Part shown: piece after piece, positions 44,626 to 53,713 of the stretch
Numbering within the stretch: the stretch's first letter is position 1
How the letters are laid out: each line of letters opens with the position of its first letter
Source: Pseudomonas alkylphenolica
Lineage (GTDB): Bacteria > Pseudomonadota > Gammaproteobacteria > Pseudomonadales > Pseudomonadaceae
DNA: 53,793 bases
NCBI RefSeq assembly: GCF_004025535.1
Contig: NZ_QJRG01000036.1
Coordinates: forward strand, 1-53,793
Direction: 5' to 3'
The notes under the pieces: generated by a model
The model's input: only the letters and a program-made list of their open reading frames with translations
Told to the model about the DNA's origin: nothing
The model's database searches: none
Translations under genes and position numbers: made by a program

Positions 44626-44732
44626 TTGCCTCTGTTGCACTCCTTATAAAGGCAATCACTTATTCAGTAAATGCATGTTGAATCATAAATAAATAACTTT
44701 CAGGAATATAGATTCCTGGCTAGGAGCCGCCC

Positions 44733-47075
44733 ATGAGGCCGATCGATCGTCCCGCCCCCCTTTCTTCTCGACGGCTCCAGCGTTTGCCCATGGCTTTGTT
44801 GCTGGCGGGCAGTGCACATTGGTTACCGGTTCAGGCAGCCGAGCCGGCAAAGCCGGCGGTGCAGGCCAGCGACAGTCAGCTCAAGACCGTTACCGTGACG
44901 GCACGCCGGCGTGAGGAGAGTGCCCAGAGTGTGCCAACGCCGATCAGCGTGCTTGATGGCCAGGCCCTTGAAAGCCAGCGGGTCTACAGGATTCAGGACC
45001 TCCAGCAACTGGTACCAAGCGTCAACGTCGCGTACATGCATGCGCGCCAGTCCAGCGTGTCGATTCGTGGCCTGGGCAACAACCCGGCCAGCGATGGCCT
45101 GGAAGGCAGCGTCGGCTTCTATCTGGACAACGTCTACCTGGGCCGCCCGGGCATGGCGGTATTCGACCTGATGGACATCGAACAGCTTGAAGTCCTGCGT
45201 GGTCCGCAAGGTACCTTGTTCGGCAAGAACACCACGGCCGGGGTGATCAACATCAGTACCCGGGCACCGAGTTTCACCCCCGAGCGCAGCATCGAAACCT
45301 CGGTGGGCGAAGACGGCTACTTCCAGACCAAGGGCACCGTGTCCGGACCGTTGAGCGAAACCCTGGCCGGACGTTTTTCCGCCTATCGCACCCGCAACGA
45401 CGGCGACATCAAGAACGAATTTGACGGCCATACCCTCAATGGCGGCTCGCGCCAGGGCTTTCGCGGCCAGTTGCTGTACAAGCCCAGCGAACAGTTCAAC
45501 CTGCGCTGGATCGGTGACTACAACGAAGAAGACTCCAGTGCCGGTACCCGCCTGCTGTACAGCACCGGACCGACCATCAATGGCGTCAACCGCTACGAAT
45601 CCCGTGCCGCTGCAGCCGGTGCCACGTTGATCGATGGCAGCAAGCGCAAGGTCAACCTGGACAGCGATCAACAGGTCACGGTGTTCCAGGGCGGCACCTC
45701 GCTGGAAGCCAACTGGACCCTGGACAACGACTTCACCCTGACCTCGGTCAGCTCTTACCGCTGGTGGGATTTCACCCCGCGCAACGACGAAGGTCTGAAC
45801 GTGCCCGCAGCGTATAACTCCGGGGTATCGGTACGCGATAAACAGTACTCCCAGGAGTTCCGCCTGGCCTCGCCTACCGGCGGCTTCTTCGATTACGTCG
45901 TCGGCGCCTACTACTTTGGCTCCGATCTGGATAACGAGTCCTTTGTTTACTACGGCCCACAGGCGGATATCTGGAATGGCACCCCGGCCGGCGCCCTGGC
46001 CAATGTCACCACCCTGGGCAAGGGCCACATCAAGACCGACAGCTTCGCCCTGTTCGGCCAGGGCACCTGGCACCTGACCGAGCGCCTGGACTTCACCGCC
46101 GGCATACGCGGCACATATGAGGAAAAAAGCGCCTGGGTGGATCGTGCCGCGCCAGCCGGCGGCGCTGCCGTCACCGGTGCAGCCGCCGTGGCCCGGCAGG
46201 GGCGTGTCGGCGCCTATGACTCGGGAGACCTCAACCAGTACAGCGCCAGCCCCTCGGGCTTGCTCAACCTGAGCTACCGCTTCACCGATGACCTGCTGGG
46301 TTACGCCACCTTGTCCCATGGCGAGAAGTCCGGGGGGGTCAACCTGGCGGTGGCGACGGCGCCCGTGGCCGGTGCCGACTCGCTGCTGGTCGGCACCGAG
46401 CGCGCCAACAACGCCGAACTGGGTCTCAAAAGCACGCTCTGGGACCGCCGCTTGCAGCTCAATGCCAACCTGTTCTGGACCGAGGTGCATGGCTACCAGA
46501 CCAACGCCTACGACGAAGCCAACCGCGTGCAGTACCTGACCAACGCAGGCTCGGTACGCTCACGCGGGGTTGAAGTGGAAAGCACCCTCGTGCCGGTGCG
46601 GGGCCTGACCCTGAACCTCAACGGCTCCTACAACGATGTGCGTTACCTCTCCTACAAAGACGCCCCGTGCGCCCCCGAAGTGGCCCTGCAGCCAGGCGCC
46701 CCGGCGGCCTGCGACCTGACGGGGCATCAAGTGGTCGGCGCCTCGAAGTGGATCGGCAACGCCAATGGCCAGTACCAATGGGACCTGGACAACGGCCTGC
46801 AGCCTTACGTCACCGCCAGCTATGCATTTCGCTCCAAGGCCGTGGGCACCGTCGAAGACTCCGACTTTGCGCAGATCCCCAGCTACGCCGTGGTCAACCT
46901 GTCCACCGGCTTGCGCGGTGATCTGGGCCAGGGGCAGTGGGATGTTTCGCTGTGGCTGAAAAACGCCTTCGACAAAACCTATTACACCACCCTCTGGAGC
47001 GCTGCCAACGGTGGCTATGAAGGCTTGGCAGGTACGCCAAGAACCCTGGGTGTGACCGGCCGGTATGACTTCTGA
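44733..47075 (+). CDS. TonB-dependent outer membrane receptor (no STN domain)
   Basis: This 780-residue protein has a signal peptide (cleavage near PVQAA), a short linker with a TonB-box-like stretch (KTVTVTARR), a plug domain (about 55-170, including SIRGLGNNPASDGLEGSVGFYLD and LEVLRGPQGTLFGKNTTAGVINI) and a 22-strand barrel ending in Phe (GRYDF). It resembles the 'iron complex' receptors of wide substrate range. TAGGAG precedes the ATG. It is followed directly by tonB-exbB-exbD and is divergent from lysR. Substrate unknown; sulfur-compound uptake is possible from context. Confidence 0.88.
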   Translation: MRPIDRPAPLSSRRLQRLPMALLLAGSAHWLPVQAAEPAKPAVQASDSQLKTVTVTARRREESAQSVPTPISVLDGQALESQRVYRIQDLQQLVPSVNVAYMHARQSSVSIRGLGNNPASDGLEGSVGFYLDNVYLGRPGMAVFDLMDIEQLEVLRGPQGTLFGKNTTAGVINISTRAPSFTPERSIETSVGEDGYFQTKGTVSGPLSETLAGRFSAYRTRNDGDIKNEFDGHTLNGGSRQGFRGQLLYKPSEQFNLRWIGDYNEEDSSAGTRLLYSTGPTINGVNRYESRAAAAGATLIDGSKRKVNLDSDQQVTVFQGGTSLEANWTLDNDFTLTSVSSYRWWDFTPRNDEGLNVPAAYNSGVSVRDKQYSQEFRLASPTGGFFDYVVGAYYFGSDLDNESFVYYGPQADIWNGTPAGALANVTTLGKGHIKTDSFALFGQGTWHLTERLDFTAGIRGTYEEKSAWVDRAAPAGGAAVTGAAAVARQGRVGAYDSGDLNQYSASPSGLLNLSYRFTDDLLGYATLSHGEKSGGVNLAVATAPVAGADSLLVGTERANNAELGLKSTLWDRRLQLNANLFWTEVHGYQTNAYDEANRVQYLTNAGSVRSRGVEVESTLVPVRGLTLNLNGSYNDVRYLSYKDAPCAPEVALQPGAPAACDLTGHQVVGASKWIGNANGQYQWDLDNGLQPYVTASYAFRSKAVGTVEDSDFAQIPSYAVVNLSTGLRGDLGQGQWDVSLWLKNAFDKTYYTTLWSAANGGYEGLAGTPRTLGVTGRYDF

Positions 47076-47133
47076 AGGCGCTGCGAAGTGCACGCCTCGA
47101 ACACATTTGCAGCGAAACCCCAGGAGCTGATCT

Positions 47134-47940
47134 ATGGGTAATGTCCACAACACCGCCACTGCGCTCGACGTACGCTGGCGCCAGACACCCGGTGGCGAGC
47201 TGATCGACCTCGGTCGGCCCCATCGCGAGCCACTGGCACAACAACGCTTGCAACGTTCCCCGAAAAGCGTGTTGGGCCGCCGGGAAAAAACCTTGCTGGT
47301 GTTCTTCGCCCTGACCCTGCACGGCGCCGTGGCCTATTGGCTTAGCCAGGCGCCAACACCGGTGTTGCCGGTGGTACCGCCGGAAATACCGCCGATGACG
47401 ATCGAGTTTTCGCAACCGGCGCCACCGGTGGTCGAGCCGCCACCACCACCCCCGCCTCCGGTGGCGGTTGAGCCGCCACCGCCGGTCGTCGATGAGTTGG
47501 CGGCAAAGCCTGCACCCAAGCCCGTGCCCAAGCCCAAGCCAAAACCGGTGCCCAAGCCCGAACCCAAGCCAGTGCCCAAACCGGCCCCGAAAGCAGTCGA
47601 GCCACCTCCGGCACCACCACGCCCTGCTGCGCCGCCGGCACCACCCGCCCCTGCCCCGGTGACGCCGGCTTCAGCCAGCGCCGGGTACCTGAAGAACCCG
47701 GCGCCAGAGTATCCGGCGCTGGCGCATCGGCGGGGCTGGGAAGGCACGGTTTTATTACGGGTACATGTGTTGGCCAGCGGTAAACCCGGCGAAATCCAGC
47801 TGCAGAAAAGCAGTGGCCGCCAGCAACTCGATGACGCGGCGCTGGCAGCAGTCAAGCGCTGGAGTTTCGTCCCGGCCAAGCAGGGCGATGTGGCCCAGGA
47901 CGGCTGGGTCAGCGTACCGATTGAATTCAAGATCCATTAA
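47134..47940 (+). CDS. tonB: TonB energy transducer dedicated to the receptor locus
   Basis: This 268-residue protein has an unusual 50-residue cytoplasmic N-terminus, one membrane helix (about 53-72, LLVFFALTLHGAVAYWLSQ), a long Pro/Lys-rich periplasmic spacer (PPPPPPPPV, then KPVPKPKPKPVPKPEPK; about 85-175) and a C-terminal TonB domain (about 185-268: NPAPEYPALAHRRGWEGTVLLRVHV). It transmits proton motive force from ExbBD to the receptor. It is placed between receptor and exbB, so it probably serves mainly this receptor. Confidence 0.9.
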   Translation: MGNVHNTATALDVRWRQTPGGELIDLGRPHREPLAQQRLQRSPKSVLGRREKTLLVFFALTLHGAVAYWLSQAPTPVLPVVPPEIPPMTIEFSQPAPPVVEPPPPPPPPVAVEPPPPVVDELAAKPAPKPVPKPKPKPVPKPEPKPVPKPAPKAVEPPPAPPRPAAPPAPPAPAPVTPASASAGYLKNPAPEYPALAHRRGWEGTVLLRVHVLASGKPGEIQLQKSSGRQQLDDAALAAVKRWSFVPAKQGDVAQDGWVSVPIEFKIH

Positions 47941-47967
47941 TTCGCGCCAACAGAGAGAGTACTGATC

Positions 47968-48690
<723 letters not shown>

Positions 48691-48691
48691 C

Positions 48692-49093
48692 ATGGCCTTC
48701 TCAACCCAGGACAGCGATGAAGTACTCAGCGAAATCAACGTAACGCCATTGGTCGACGTCATGCTGGTGCTGTTGGTGGTGTTCATTGTCACCGCGCCGC
48801 TGCTGACCAACGCAATTCCTATCAACCTGCCGAAAACCGAAGCCGTAGCGCCGGTTGAACAGAAGGATCCGCTGGTAGTGAGCATCGATGGCGGCGGCAA
48901 GCTGTTCATCAACAAGGATGAAATTCAACCCGACCTGCTGGAGTCCAGCCTGCAGACGGCCAAGGCCAAGGACCCTGAGCTGCGCGTGCAACTGCAAGCC
49001 GATGATGGCGTGAACTATGGAGAAGTGGCACGTGCCATGGCCTCGATCGAACGCGCGGGAATTACCAAGTTGTCGGTGATTACCGCCCGCTGA
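48692..49093 (+). CDS. exbD: ExbD biopolymer transport protein
   Basis: This 133-residue protein has one membrane helix with the functional Asp (D22 in TPLVDVMLVLLVVFIVTAP), equal to D25 of E. coli ExbD, and a periplasmic domain (about 45-133). It completes the dedicated TonB-ExbB-ExbD motor. A terminator follows. Confidence 0.93.
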   Translation: MAFSTQDSDEVLSEINVTPLVDVMLVLLVVFIVTAPLLTNAIPINLPKTEAVAPVEQKDPLVVSIDGGGKLFINKDEIQPDLLESSLQTAKAKDPELRVQLQADDGVNYGEVARAMASIERAGITKLSVITAR

Positions 49094-49116
49094 GCAATAC
49101 CCCTCAGGCAAAACTT

Positions 49117-49156
49117 CAGGGGCCATTCCTCGGCAGGGGGTGGTCCCTTTTTTTAT
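49117..49156 (+). terminator. Terminator after exbD
   Basis: GGGGCCA pairs with TGGTCCC (one G-U pair) across a loop of about 20 bases, followed by seven T. It ends the receptor-tonB-exbB-exbD operon. Confidence 0.7.
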
Positions 49157-49227
49157 CCCCCTCTCAGCGCAGGCGAGCCTGTGCCCGATCCAACAACAGT
49201 TGCAAAATATTCTCGGCACGCCAACAA

Positions 49228-49242
49228 TGAGACTAATTATCA
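49228..49242. promoter_or_regulatory. Fur-box-like site upstream of the sigma factor gene
   Basis: TGAGACTAATTATCA matches the Fur core TGATAATNATTATCA at 13 of 15 positions (14 defined positions plus the free one). It lies 28 bases before the FecI-like start, the expected place for iron repression of an ECF iron sigma factor. Confidence 0.72.
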
Positions 49243-49269
49243 TTTATAACCTTTTCCGCAGCGCCCCTC

Positions 49270-49773
49270 ATGCCCTCTCCCGAGTCCGTGCATTCGCTTT
49301 ACAGTCACCACCACAGCTGGCTGAACGCCTGGCTGCGCAGCAAGCTGGGTAATGCCGCCGATGCTGCGGACCTGGCCCAAGACACGTTCGTGCGCCTGCT
49401 GCAGCGCCGCGAGCAGTATGAGCTGAACACCCCTCGGGCGTTTCTGCGTACCATTGCCCGGGGCCTGGTTATTGACCACTGGCGGCGAGAAGAGCTTCAC
49501 CGGGCCTACCTCGAAGCCCTCGCTCACCTGCCCGAGGCAGAAGTGCCTTCAGTTGAAACCCGCGAGTTGCTGATGGAATTGCTCGAACGTATTGCACGGA
49601 TGCTCGACGGCCTCAAACCGAAAGTGCGCCGGGCATTCTTACTGGCCCAATGCGAAGGGCTGACCCACAAGGATATCGCCGAACAGATGGGCATTTCCCT
49701 GCGCTCGGTTGAGCGTTATGTCGCAGATGCGCTCTATCACTGCTACCTGCTGCGCTACGAGTCGCAGGAGTAG
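49270..49773 (+). CDS. FecI-like ECF sigma factor
   Basis: This 167-residue sigma factor has region 2 (LNAWLRSKLGNAADAADLAQDTFVRLL; RAFLRTIARGLVIDHWRR) and region 4 (GLKPKVRRAFLLAQCEGLTHKDIAEQMGISLRSVERYVADAL), as in FecI-type iron-starvation sigma factors. It should transcribe the siderophore receptor gene when the receptor is occupied. A Fur-like box precedes it. The anti-sigma gene starts 5 bases after its stop. Confidence 0.92.
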   Translation: MPSPESVHSLYSHHHSWLNAWLRSKLGNAADAADLAQDTFVRLLQRREQYELNTPRAFLRTIARGLVIDHWRREELHRAYLEALAHLPEAEVPSVETRELLMELLERIARMLDGLKPKVRRAFLLAQCEGLTHKDIAEQMGISLRSVERYVADALYHCYLLRYESQE

Positions 49774-49778
49774 CCGCA

Positions 49779-50747
49779 GTGGCCACACTGAATCCAGGCC
49801 CGCGGGTGGTGAAACAGGCCATTCACTGGCTGCTCAAGCTGCGTGAAAGCGGTAATAGCCCGCTGTTGCAGCACCAATGCGAGCAATGGCGCGCCGCTCA
49901 TCAGGACCATGAGCTGGCCTGGCAACGGGTGCAATCGCTGCACCAGGAATTGAACCTGCGCGCTGTGCCCGGAGCTAATGTGGCTTTGCAGACCCTGGAG
50001 AGCGGTACGCAACGGCTGCAGCGGCGACAGGCACTGAAGCTGCTCGGGGGCGTGGTGATGCTCGGGTCTGCCGCCTGGTTGGGCAAGGACGTCGATGCGC
50101 TCAGCAACTGGACCTCGGATTACGCCAGCGCAACCGGAGAGCGACGACGCTTTGACCTGCCCGACGGCTCGGTGCTGCAACTCAATACCGACAGTGCCGC
50201 CGACCTGGCCTTTGATGCCAGGCAACGGCTTATCCGCCTCAAGCGCGGCGAGATGATGCTGACCTGCGCAAATGACGCGGCCAGCGCTGTCGGTCGACCA
50301 CTGCTGGTGCAAACCCGTCATGCGCTGCTGGAAGGCTTTGATGGCCGCTTCGTAGTACGCCAGGACGAAACCTGTACACAGATCAGCGTCAGTCAGGGCA
50401 ATGTCGCGTTTCACGCGCCTGGCGCCTTGCAATGGGTGACCGCTGGCCAGTCGCTGCGTGTGGATGCGCAAGGTGCCAGTCTGCTTCAGCAACCAGAAAT
50501 GGACGCCAGCGCCTGGACTGAAGGCCTGGTTGTTACTCGTGATATGCGCCTGCGTGCGTTCCTTGCTGAAGTCGGGCGCTACCGGCATGGCTTTGTCAGT
50601 TGCAGCGATGAGATCGCCGACTTGCGTCTGTCCGGGGTGTTCCGCCTTGAGGATACCGACCAGCTGTTGCAACTGTTGCCACAGACCCTGCCTGTCAACG
50701 TCAGCTATCGCACGCGCTGGTGGGTCCGCCTGGAACGACAGGCCTGA
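49779..50747 (+). CDS. FecR-like anti-sigma factor / sigma regulator
   Basis: This 322-residue protein has an N-terminal cytoplasmic sigma-binding DUF4880-type domain (about 10-75), a membrane segment preceded by a twin-arginine (QRRQALKLLGGVVMLGSAAW, RR at 82-83), a FecR domain (about 115-205) and a C-terminal STN-like DUF4974 region (about 240-322). It passes the signal from the receptor's periplasmic STN domain to the sigma factor. The start is GTG at 49779, with AGGAG at the end of the sigma factor gene. Confidence 0.9.
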   Translation: MATLNPGPRVVKQAIHWLLKLRESGNSPLLQHQCEQWRAAHQDHELAWQRVQSLHQELNLRAVPGANVALQTLESGTQRLQRRQALKLLGGVVMLGSAAWLGKDVDALSNWTSDYASATGERRRFDLPDGSVLQLNTDSAADLAFDARQRLIRLKRGEMMLTCANDAASAVGRPLLVQTRHALLEGFDGRFVVRQDETCTQISVSQGNVAFHAPGALQWVTAGQSLRVDAQGASLLQQPEMDASAWTEGLVVTRDMRLRAFLAEVGRYRHGFVSCSDEIADLRLSGVFRLEDTDQLLQLLPQTLPVNVSYRTRWWVRLERQA

Positions 50748-50749
50748 CG

Positions 50750-50775
50750 CGCCCGATGCTTCTGGCGGGTTTTTC
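50750..50775 (+). terminator. Possible terminator between fecR-like and receptor genes
   Basis: CGCC (50750-50753) and GGCG (50764-50767) form a short stem followed by GGTTTTTC. It is weak, but would separate the regulator genes from the receptor gene, which is expected to have its own sigma-dependent promoter in the remaining gap. Confidence 0.35.
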
Positions 50776-50840
50776 TCTCGAGTCCGGCTAGGACAGTAAG
50801 CGACTCCTCCTGCCCTTACTGACTCAACGGATGCTTTCCA

Positions 50841-53357
50841 ATGCGTAATGCTTTGCCCTTGCTGCGGCACAACAAGCTGAATGATTTTCAACAGGCCTTA
50901 GATAATCAACATCGCAGCATGCTGGGCAGGGCCATTCGTGCCGCCCTGCTCGGCACCGCGCTGGGTGTTGGCGTGCTTCCCACCCTGGTTCTGGCCGACC
51001 AATTCGGTAGTGTCAGCCAGCAGTACAACATCCCGGCCGGCTCGCTCAATGAAGTGCTCAATCAGTTTGCACGTCAGGCCGGCATCACCTTGTCGAGCAC
51101 ACCGCAACTAACCGAAGGGTTGCGCTCTCCCGGTCTCAGCGGAAGCTACAGTACCGATCAGGCCTTGCGCCAGTTGCTCAACGGCTCCGGGCTTGAAGCT
51201 GACAACCAGGACGGCGGCAACTACGTCCTGCGCGTCCAGCCACAAGACGCCGCCCTCGCCTTGCCGAGTACCGAAGTACGCGAGTTCGCGCTGGGCAATG
51301 CCCTGGGCAGCATGGAAGGCTACAACGCCACGCACAGCCAAGTCGCCACCAAGACCAGTGCCCCGATTCTGGAAACTTCGCAGTCGGTATCGGTGGTTAC
51401 CCGACAGCAGATGGATGACCAGGGCGCGCAGACCGTTTCGCAGACCATGCGCTATACCCCAGGTGTGCTGACCAACCCGTATGGTGCAACGCACCGCTAT
51501 GACTACGTGGCGATGCGCGGCTTCAATGACGGTTCTGTGGATAACATCTACCTGGACGGCCTCAAGTCCATGGGCGATAGCGGCACCTACAGCACCATGC
51601 AGGTAGACCCGTACTTTCTCGAGCGGGTCGACATTCTCAAGGGGCCGTCTTCGGTGCTTTATGGTCGCAGTTCACCCGGAGGGCTGGTCGCCCTGACCAG
51701 CAAGAAGCCACTGTATGAGGCCTACCACCAGGTTCAGGCCACGGTCGGTACCCAAGGTCAACGCGGCATGGGTTTCGACTTCAGCGGCCCGCTGGACGAC
51801 GATCAACGCATCGCCTATCGCCTGGTCGGCCTCGCTGATCAGTCCGATACCCAGTTCGATCACAATGAAGAAAAGCGTTTTGCCCTGGCGCCGACGCTCA
51901 GCATCAATTTCAGTGAAGATACGTCGCTGACCCTGCAAGCTTATCTGCAACACGATCCGGATGGCGGCTATCACGGTGGCGTGCCAGCCGACGGTGCACT
52001 GCATCAACGTAACGGCCAACGCATTTCAGATCACTTCTTCGAAGGCGAGCCCGGCGTCGACAGCTATGAGCGCAACCAACAGTCATTCGGCTACCAGTTC
52101 GAACACCGCTTCAACGACGTGCTCACCGCTCGACAGAACTTCCGCTACCTGGATTCGACAGTGAAGATGGACCAGGTGTACGCCTGGGGCTGGACGACAC
52201 CGACCAGCAACGAGTTGAACCGTTACTACACCGGCGGCGACGAGAAGCTGCACTCCTACATTATCGACAACATGCTGCAAGCCGAATACTTCATCGGCAG
52301 CGCCAAACACACCACACTGCTGGGACTGGACTATCAGCGTCGCAAGACGGTGGTGGACTGGAACAGTGGCTCACTGGCGCCGATCAATGCCTTTGAGCCG
52401 CAGTACGGCAACGACGCCATTACGTACTACAACCCCACCAGCTACCTGCGCCGCCTGCAGCAAACCGGCGTGTATCTGCAGGACCTGATTGAACTGGACC
52501 AGTGGCGCTTCTCGCTGGGCCTTCGCCAGGATTGGGTGAAAACCTCGGAAGAGAACCGCATCGAAGAAGCCAGCCGCCCAGTGGGTACCCGGATCAGTGA
52601 CGATCGCACCAAGCTGACCGGGCGCGCTGGCGTGCTGTATCTGTTCGAGAACGGCATTGCGCCGTATATCAGCTATTCCGAGTCGTTCAACCCCAACTCC
52701 TATGCCGACCAGAATGGCAACCCGCTGGCGCCGACAGAGGGCACGCAGTGGGAGGCAGGTATCAAGTACCAGCCACCGGGTAGCGACAACCTGTTCACCG
52801 CCTCGGTGTTCCGCATCGAACAGGAGAACCTGGCGTCCAAACTGCCTCAGGAGGAGTTCTACCGGCCTGTTGGCCAGGTGCGCTCCCAGGGCCTGGAGCT
52901 CGAAGCCCATGTGCAGGTCACCGATAACCTGAAAGTACTCGGCAGCTATACCTTTACCGACATCGAGTACTCCAAGTCGATGCCCAGCACCCTGTATGGC
53001 AGCGACCTGAACAACAAAGGCAACTCGCCAACCCAGGCACCGCGCAACATGGCGTCGCTATGGGCCGACTACAACTTCCGCCAGGGCACCCTCGACGGCC
53101 TGCGCCTGGGTGGCGGTGTGCGTTATGTGGGCTACAGCTGGGTTGATGCAGAAAACACCATGAAGGTGCCCTCCTATACCTTGTTCGATGCCTCGGTCGG
53201 CTATGACCTGGGCAAGCTGGGCCTGAAGGGCGTGGATGTGCGCCTGAATGCCAACAACCTCACCAACGAAAGCTACATCGCCTCCTGTGCCAGCCTGAGC
53301 TATTGCTACATGGGTGAAGAGCGCAATGTCAGTGCCACGGTCAGCTATCAGTTCTGA
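50841..53357 (+). CDS. TonB-dependent siderophore receptor with STN signalling domain
   Basis: This 838-residue outer membrane receptor has a long leader whose hydrophobic part is ALLGTALGVGVLPTLVLA, an STN domain (about 55-135, QYNIPAGSLNEVLNQFARQAGITLSSTPQL), a plug (about 165-280, VDILKGPSSVLYGRSSPGGLVAL) and a barrel ending in Phe (SATVSYQF). The YNIPAGSL/LLNGSGLEA pattern and SYSESFNPN strand are typical of ferric-siderophore (FpvA/FhuE/FoxA-like) receptors. The STN domain should signal to the adjacent FecR-like protein. A second ATG at 50919 lies right before the signal core. The siderophore is not known. Confidence 0.92.
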   Translation: MRNALPLLRHNKLNDFQQALDNQHRSMLGRAIRAALLGTALGVGVLPTLVLADQFGSVSQQYNIPAGSLNEVLNQFARQAGITLSSTPQLTEGLRSPGLSGSYSTDQALRQLLNGSGLEADNQDGGNYVLRVQPQDAALALPSTEVREFALGNALGSMEGYNATHSQVATKTSAPILETSQSVSVVTRQQMDDQGAQTVSQTMRYTPGVLTNPYGATHRYDYVAMRGFNDGSVDNIYLDGLKSMGDSGTYSTMQVDPYFLERVDILKGPSSVLYGRSSPGGLVALTSKKPLYEAYHQVQATVGTQGQRGMGFDFSGPLDDDQRIAYRLVGLADQSDTQFDHNEEKRFALAPTLSINFSEDTSLTLQAYLQHDPDGGYHGGVPADGALHQRNGQRISDHFFEGEPGVDSYERNQQSFGYQFEHRFNDVLTARQNFRYLDSTVKMDQVYAWGWTTPTSNELNRYYTGGDEKLHSYIIDNMLQAEYFIGSAKHTTLLGLDYQRRKTVVDWNSGSLAPINAFEPQYGNDAITYYNPTSYLRRLQQTGVYLQDLIELDQWRFSLGLRQDWVKTSEENRIEEASRPVGTRISDDRTKLTGRAGVLYLFENGIAPYISYSESFNPNSYADQNGNPLAPTEGTQWEAGIKYQPPGSDNLFTASVFRIEQENLASKLPQEEFYRPVGQVRSQGLELEAHVQVTDNLKVLGSYTFTDIEYSKSMPSTLYGSDLNNKGNSPTQAPRNMASLWADYNFRQGTLDGLRLGGGVRYVGYSWVDAENTMKVPSYTLFDASVGYDLGKLGLKGVDVRLNANNLTNESYIASCASLSYCYMGEERNVSATVSYQF

Positions 53358-53378
53358 CCCTTACGGCTAAAACGACAA

Positions 53379-53411
53379 AGCCAGCGCCTGGGTTCAGGTG
53401 CTGGCTTTTTT
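53379..53411 (+). terminator. Rho-independent terminator after the siderophore receptor
   Basis: AGCCAGC (53379-53385) and GCTGGCT (53400-53406) form a 7-bp stem followed by TTTTTT. It lies 22 bases after the receptor stop. Confidence 0.88.
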
Positions 53412-53440
53412 GTGTCTGCCTGGTCCTTCGCGGCCAGCCA

Positions 53441-53478
53441 GAAAGACAAAACCCCTGTCTGCAGCGCAGACAGGGGTT
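53441..53478 (-). terminator. Terminator of the distal 5S rRNA gene
   Basis: AACCCCTGTCTGC (53450-53462) and GCAGACAGGGGTT (53466-53478) form a perfect 13-bp stem with a 3-base loop; on the minus strand TTGTCTTT follows. It ends the rRNA operon. Confidence 0.92.
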
Positions 53479-53487
53479 CTGGAATTG

Positions 53488-53607
53488 AATCTTGACGATG
53501 ACCTACTCTCACATGGGGAAACCCCACACTACCATCGGCGATGCATCGTTTCACTGCTGAGTTCGGGATGGGATCAGGTGGTTCCAATGCTCTATGGTCG
53601 TCAAGAA
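53488..53607 (-). rRNA. rrf: 5S ribosomal RNA (distal copy)
   Basis: The reverse strand reads TTCTTGACGACCATAGAGCA, then GGAACCACCTGATCCCATCC and GAACTCAGCAGTGAAACGAT, ending CATCGTCAAGATT; this is a complete 120-nt Pseudomonas-type 5S rRNA with paired ends (TTGACGA/TCGTCAA). It lies downstream of a second 5S copy. Confidence 0.97.
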
Positions 53608-53667
53608 ATTCTGTGTGCCGGTCCGTCGTGTTCGACGTGCCAGCGAATTCTTGATGCTTCTACCTTA

Positions 53668-53705
53668 AAGACAAAACCCCTACCTGCGTGTGCAGATAGG
53701 GGTTT
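53668..53705 (-). terminator. Terminator-like hairpin between the two 5S rRNA genes
   Basis: AACCCCTACCTGC and GCAGATAGGGGTT pair with one mismatch around a 3- to 4-base loop, with TTGTCTTT following on the minus strand. It is a near copy of the hairpin at 53441-53478, so the unit '5S plus terminator' is duplicated. Confidence 0.85.
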
Positions 53706-53713
53706 CGGAATTT

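Noticed and set aside
49140..49352. 70-residue frame across the Fur box and sigma factor start
   Set aside because: It covers the terminator T-run, the Fur-like site and the 5' end of the sigma factor gene in another frame.
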